A DNA stretch of 64,000 nucleotides, from the NCBI GenBank assembly GCA_038237805.1, contig JBBRYI010000012.1, positions 1-64,000 of the forward strand, written 5' to 3'. Below are positions 60,669-64,000 of this stretch, one piece after another (the stretch's first letter is position 1; every line of letters starts with the position of its first letter). Below the pieces are notes generated by a model. It saw nothing but the letters and a program-made list of their open reading frames with translations. It was not told the origin of the DNA and made no database searches. The position numbers and the translations under genes are program-made. The DNA comes from JBBQFI01 sp038237805 (GTDB lineage: Bacteria; Verrucomicrobiota; Verrucomicrobiia; Chthoniobacterales; UBA10450).

Positions 60669-63542
60669 TTAGCGCGCCAACAACTGCCGCAACACAAACG
60701 GCAAAATTCCGCCGTGTTTGTAGTAATCGACTTCAATTGGCGTATCGATGCGCAACTTTACGGGCACGTAACGCAGTTGTTTATCTTTGGTTTGAATCTC
60801 GAGCGTCAATCGCGCGCCCGGCTGAATCGCATCCGACAATCCGCCGATGGAAAAGGTCTGCGAGCCGTCGAGCCCGAGCGACTGCGCGGTCACGCCATCG
60901 AGAAATTGCAACGGCAACACGCCCATGCCGACGAGATTCGAGCGATGAATGCGTTCGAAGCTCGCGGCTACGACGGCTTTCACGCCTAACAAACGCGTGC
61001 CCTTCGCCGCCCAATCGCGCGAGGATCCCGTGCCGTATTCGTGACCAGCCAAAATCACGAGCGGCACGTTTTCTTTTTGATAACGCATCGCCGCGTCGAA
61101 GATCGACATCTGTTCTCCACTGGGATAATGCACCGTCACGCCGCCTTCAGTTCCCGGAACCATCAGATTTTTGATGCGCACGTTCGCGAAAGTTCCGCGC
61201 GTCATCACTAGATCGTTTCCGCGTCGCGACCCGTAACTGTTGAAATCTTCCGGCTTGATTCCTCGCGACATCAAGTATTCCCCCGCGGGCGAAGATGCCT
61301 TGATCGCGCCGGCCGGTGAAATGTGATCGGTCGTAACCGAGTCACCGAAAATTCCAAGCGGACGCGCGCCGCGGATTTCGGTGATGTGTCCCGGCTCCAT
61401 CGAGAAATCTTTGAAGAACGGCGGCTCATGGATGTAATCACTTTTTTCATCCCATTGATAAACTTCGCCAACACTCGACGGAATCTCGTTCCACTTCGGA
61501 TTTTGATCGGCGAAATCCCGATAGAGTCTGCGGAAAACTTCCGGCGTGAGCGCCGATTGCATGGCATCGCGAATTTCCCCTAACGAAGGCCAGAGATCGC
61601 GCAGAAAAGTTTCCTTTCCGCTTCGGTCTTTCCCGATCGGCTCATTCGTAAGATCGAGATCGACGCGACCGGCGAGTGCGAAGGCGACGACCAGCGGCGG
61701 CGACATGAGAAAGTTCGCTTTGATATTTTGATGCACGCGCGCTTCGAAATTTCGATTTCCCGAAAGCACCGACGCCGCGACAAGATCGTAATCGCTGATT
61801 GCTTTTTCGATCTTCGGATGGAGCGGCCCGGAATTGCCGATGCAAGTGGTGCAACCGTATCCGACGAGATTGAAGCCGAGCTCATCGAGATATTTTTGCA
61901 GTCCCGTTTTGTCCAGATAATCAGTGACGACGCGCGATCCTGGGGCGAGCGAAGTCTTCACTGCTGGATCGACTCGGAGTCCGCGCTCGACCGCTTTTTT
62001 CGCCAGCAAACCAGCGGCGAGCATCACGCTCGGATTGCTCGTGTTCGTGCAGCTTGTGATCGCCGCGATCAAGACGGTGCCGTGTCCAATCTTGCTTTGC
62101 CCGTGATGAAAAGGATCGGCCGTTTGTTCGTTTAGCTCACGCGCCGTATCCGGAGTCGGACGGTTGGCGACCATCTCGAGTTTGTTACGTTCTTCGCCGG
62201 GATCGATTCCCTGATTCGATTTATCAGTCGACGGCATGTCGCCATCGCTCGGCGGTGAACCATTCAGTTGGACCGGGTGCTTGGCGCTGAGATCGCCGTC
62301 ACGCTTGCCGTAACCGCCGTCCGCCACCGGCTTTTGCAGGAGCGTGCGAAACGCCTCGCCCAACTCTGGAAGATTGATGCGATCTTGCGGCCGCTTTGGT
62401 CCGGCCACGCCCGGTTGCACCTCGGCGAGATCAAGCGCGAGATCGATACTGTAATCGATGTCGCCCTTGCGAGGCATGCCGAACATTTTCTGAGCGCGAA
62501 AGTAATTCTCGAAGGCGGCACATTGCTCGTCGGTGCGACCGGTCGCGCGAAGATAGTTCACCGATTCCTGGTCGATCGGGAAATATCCCATCGTCGCGCC
62601 GTACTCCGGCGACATGTTGCCGATCGTCGCGCGATCCGGGACCGGCAACGATGCCGCGCCTTCTCCGTAAAACTCGACAAATTTGCCAACAACTTTTTGC
62701 GCGCGCAGCATCTGTGTGATGTGCAGGACGAGATCGGTCGCCGTCACGCCTTCGCCTAATCTTCCGATCAAATGCACGCCCACGACTTCCGGCGTTAAAA
62801 AATAAACGGGCTGGCCGAGCATACCCGCTTCCGCCTCGATTCCGCCCACGCCCCAACCGACGACGCCGAGCCCGTTGATCATCGTCGTGTGCGAATCAGT
62901 GCCGACGAGTGTGTCGGGATAAAAAATTTCCGACCTCTGACCTGCGCCCTCTGACTTCTGCGACAACACGCCCTTGGCGAGATATTCCAGATTCACCTGA
63001 TGAACGATGCCGATGCCCGGCGGAATTAGCTGAAAAGTTTTAAACGCTTGCTGTCCCCATTTTAAGAATTGATAACGCTCACGGTTGCGCTTGAACTCCA
63101 TCTCGAGATTTAAACGCAAAGCCTGCGCTGAACCGAAGAAGTCGACCTGCACGGAGTGATCGACCACGAGATCGACCGGCACGAGAGGTTCGATAATTTT
63201 CGGATCGCCTTTCAGCCGCTGCACTGCGCTGCGCATGGCGGCGAGATCCACCACCAGCGGCACGCCGGTAAAATCCTGCAGAACAATGCGCGCTACGACG
63301 AATGGGATTTCTTCGTTCGCCGGCTTCTTCGCATTCCACTTCGCCAATGCTTCGACATCCTTGCGCTGAACTTTCTTTCCGTCGCAATTCCGCAACACCG
63401 ATTCGAGCACGATGCGGATGCTGATCGGCAAACGTGATATCTTGCCGAGGCCTTGCTCTTCTAACGCAGGCAGCGAATGCAGAAACCCTTCGCGCCCCTT
63501 GCCCGCTTCGAACTTTTGCAGCGTTTTGAATTCGTCGTTCAT
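60669..63542 (-). CDS. acnA: Aconitate hydratase A
   Basis: 957 residues, AcnA/IRP type. The [4Fe-4S] cysteines are in TSCTNTSNPSVML and GCTTCIGNSGPL. LVGTDSHTTMINGLGVVGWGVGGIEAE is conserved. The swivel domain has GSRRGNDLVMTRGTFANVRI and GSSRDWAAKGTRLLG. It interconverts citrate and isocitrate in the TCA cycle. A 40-residue stretch rich in Asp, Pro and Gly (around residues 405-445) looks like an insertion in the linker. Motif copy at 61579. An inverted repeat lies upstream (63561-63629). Confidence 0.96.
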   Translation of the reverse strand: MNDEFKTLQKFEAGKGREGFLHSLPALEEQGLGKISRLPISIRIVLESVLRNCDGKKVQRKDVEALAKWNAKKPANEEIPFVVARIVLQDFTGVPLVVDLAAMRSAVQRLKGDPKIIEPLVPVDLVVDHSVQVDFFGSAQALRLNLEMEFKRNRERYQFLKWGQQAFKTFQLIPPGIGIVHQVNLEYLAKGVLSQKSEGAGQRSEIFYPDTLVGTDSHTTMINGLGVVGWGVGGIEAEAGMLGQPVYFLTPEVVGVHLIGRLGEGVTATDLVLHITQMLRAQKVVGKFVEFYGEGAASLPVPDRATIGNMSPEYGATMGYFPIDQESVNYLRATGRTDEQCAAFENYFRAQKMFGMPRKGDIDYSIDLALDLAEVQPGVAGPKRPQDRINLPELGEAFRTLLQKPVADGGYGKRDGDLSAKHPVQLNGSPPSDGDMPSTDKSNQGIDPGEERNKLEMVANRPTPDTARELNEQTADPFHHGQSKIGHGTVLIAAITSCTNTSNPSVMLAAGLLAKKAVERGLRVDPAVKTSLAPGSRVVTDYLDKTGLQKYLDELGFNLVGYGCTTCIGNSGPLHPKIEKAISDYDLVAASVLSGNRNFEARVHQNIKANFLMSPPLVVAFALAGRVDLDLTNEPIGKDRSGKETFLRDLWPSLGEIRDAMQSALTPEVFRRLYRDFADQNPKWNEIPSSVGEVYQWDEKSDYIHEPPFFKDFSMEPGHITEIRGARPLGIFGDSVTTDHISPAGAIKASSPAGEYLMSRGIKPEDFNSYGSRRGNDLVMTRGTFANVRIKNLMVPGTEGGVTVHYPSGEQMSIFDAAMRYQKENVPLVILAGHEYGTGSSRDWAAKGTRLLGVKAVVAASFERIHRSNLVGMGVLPLQFLDGVTAQSLGLDGSQTFSIGGLSDAIQPGARLTLEIQTKDKQLRYVPVKLRIDTPIEVDYYKHGGILPFVLRQLLAR

Positions 63543-63560
63543 CGCTTAAAAAAGTGGAAT

Positions 63561-63629
63561 TTAATTTGGAATCCAGGAAGGGGAAATTAGACCTCTCTTC
63601 TTTTCCTGGTTTCCTAGATTCCAAATTAA
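63561..63629. promoter_or_regulatory. Long inverted repeat upstream of acnA
   Basis: Left arm TTAATTTGGAATCCAGGAA (63561-63579) and right arm TTCCTAGATTCCAAATTAA (63611-63629) pair over 19 bp with one mismatch, with a 31-nt loop. It sits between the peroxiredoxin stop and the acnA start. It may terminate the peroxiredoxin transcript or form a leader structure of acnA mRNA. Confidence 0.5.
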
Positions 63630-63631
63630 GC

Positions 63632-64000
63632 TCATTTCAATTCCGCCAATTTCGTCTTCACTTTATCAAAATTCGGTAACGCTCGCGCATCGTCGTCGCA
63701 CTCTGCGTATTGAATCGTCCCCTCGCGATCAACGATAAAGACCGCACGCTTCGGCACGCCGCCCATGCCAAGATTGATTTGCGGCAGAAACAAATCGTAG
63801 GTGACGTCGTAAGCCTTTGCGACCTTGTGTTCGTAATCGCTTAAGAGCGGCACCGTGATTTTCTCCTTCTGCGCCCACGCTTCCTGCGCGAATGGATTGT
63901 CGCCGCTAATCCCATAAATCGTCGCATTGAGACTGCTGTAGGCGGCGAGGTCCATACTGACGCCGCACATCTCCGTCGTGCACGTGCCGGTGAACGCCAT
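63632..64000 (-). CDS. Peroxiredoxin (AhpC/TSA family), partial at window end
   Basis: 122 residues visible; the N-terminus lies beyond the window. AFTGTCTTEMC contains the peroxidatic Cys region, followed by YGISGDNPFAQEAWAQ, PLLSDYEHKVAKAYDV and GVPKRAVFIVDREGTIQY. It reduces peroxides. The second Cys close by (TEMC) differs from typical 2-Cys enzymes and resembles BCP-like forms. Confidence 0.85.
   Translation of the reverse strand: MAFTGTCTTEMCGVSMDLAAYSSLNATIYGISGDNPFAQEAWAQKEKITVPLLSDYEHKVAKAYDVTYDLFLPQINLGMGGVPKRAVFIVDREGTIQYAECDDDARALPNFDKVKTKLAELK

Larger units (their letters stand above)
509..61587. repeat. Dispersed short DNA motif GCCTAACGAR, 35 copies of its CCTAACGA core
   Basis: Read directly on both strands. 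Exact CCTAACGAG, or its complement CTCGTTAGG, starts at 509, 2745, 5572, 7886, 15827, 16520, 16622, 22545, 24386, 26022, 29833, 32347, 37860, 39860, 40720, 45037, 52178, 54008, 54914 and 59170. CCTAACGA followed by A, C or T starts at 18850, 20980, 28199, 30667, 33655, 34910, 37334, 41212, 42418, 43536, 45667, 50485, 55334, 57658 and 61579. Eighteen copies are on + and 17 on -. The base before the core is G in 28 of 35. One-mismatch relatives lie at 18522, 24251, 41090 and 53032. Chance expectation for a fixed 8-mer on both strands of 64 kb is about 2. The function is not known to me; a DNA-uptake-type signal is an inference. Confidence 0.9.

Noticed and set aside
509..61587. Interpreting GCCTAACGAR as Chi or KOPS
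   Set aside because: Those signals are strongly polar; here copies are 18 to 17 on the two strands in one window.
509..61587. Interpreting the motif as a shared peptide repeat or a codon bias effect
   Set aside because: It appears in all frames, on both strands, at stop codons and between genes, and uses rare codons.
1..64000. CRISPR arrays, prophage, insertion sequences, rRNA operon
   Set aside because: No spaced direct repeats, transposase, phage structural or rRNA sequences were seen.

Overview
The window looks like chromosomal DNA of a soil-type Verrucomicrobiota bacterium (Chthoniobacterales or Spartobacteria-like). This is inferred from several things seen in the sequence. There is a 51-residue 'small basic protein' of the kind I know from Verrucomicrobia and Chlamydiae (2415-2570). 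There are two PEP-CTERM surface proteins with verrucomicrobial-style repeats, and a matrixin protease with the C-terminal repeat module common in this phylum. Base composition is moderately GC-rich. Most of the window is housekeeping DNA with short intergenic gaps; no insertion sequence, prophage or CRISPR array was seen.

Layout. 0-8 kb: YbgC thioesterase, ArnT-like glycosyltransferase, small basic protein, RsuA-type pseudouridine synthase, then a ybbP-ybbA / tesA-ybbO block. 8-15 kb: thioredoxin-like protein and DsbD-like reductase, secreted matrixin protease with a secreted partner, a lipoprotein, a threonine-aldolase-like lyase and a 38-residue membrane protein. 15-25 kb: putA, rsmI, PhyH dioxygenase, rplU-rpmA, adk, fmt, pyrH, frr. 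24-31 kb: two paralogous PEP-CTERM genes (both broken) flanking a broken TonB-domain gene, glutaredoxin and an unknown membrane protein, then proS. 31-39 kb: CAP-domain protein, rplM-rpsI, TPR protein, DUF2231-Rieske fusion, DUF3072, broken isochorismatase, DUF421, class V aminotransferase, UspA, DUF1460. 39-45 kb: histidine kinase, two sulfotransferases, cydAB. 45-48.4 kb: tmRNA (ssrA) followed by a truncated conjugation ATPase and unrecognised DNA, probably remnants of an element inserted at ssrA. 48.4-64 kb: msrA, trmB, comEC, an MBL hydrolase, a YfhO-like membrane protein, a CysJ-like reductase, tRNA-His, a coiled-coil/TPR protein, DUF2071, acnA and a partial peroxiredoxin.

The most striking signal is not a gene. 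The 8-mer CCTAACGA (consensus GCCTAACGAR) occurs 35 times on the two strands, against about 2 expected by chance. It shows almost no strand bias, lies in all reading frames of unrelated genes, forces rare codons (TTA, CTA, AGG), and often supplies the stop codon at gene ends. This is how DNA uptake sequences of naturally competent bacteria are distributed, and comEC lies in the window. I propose it as a candidate uptake-type or other genome-wide DNA signal.

Two further repeat families occur between genes: REP/REPIN-like hairpins bounded by GTAG...CTAC, and an inverted-pair element built on GTCATCC-GAGCGCAGCGA-GGACC. Eight single-base indels (mostly in homopolymers) and one in-frame stop break six otherwise recognisable genes. 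That pattern could be consensus error from long-read assembly or real decay.
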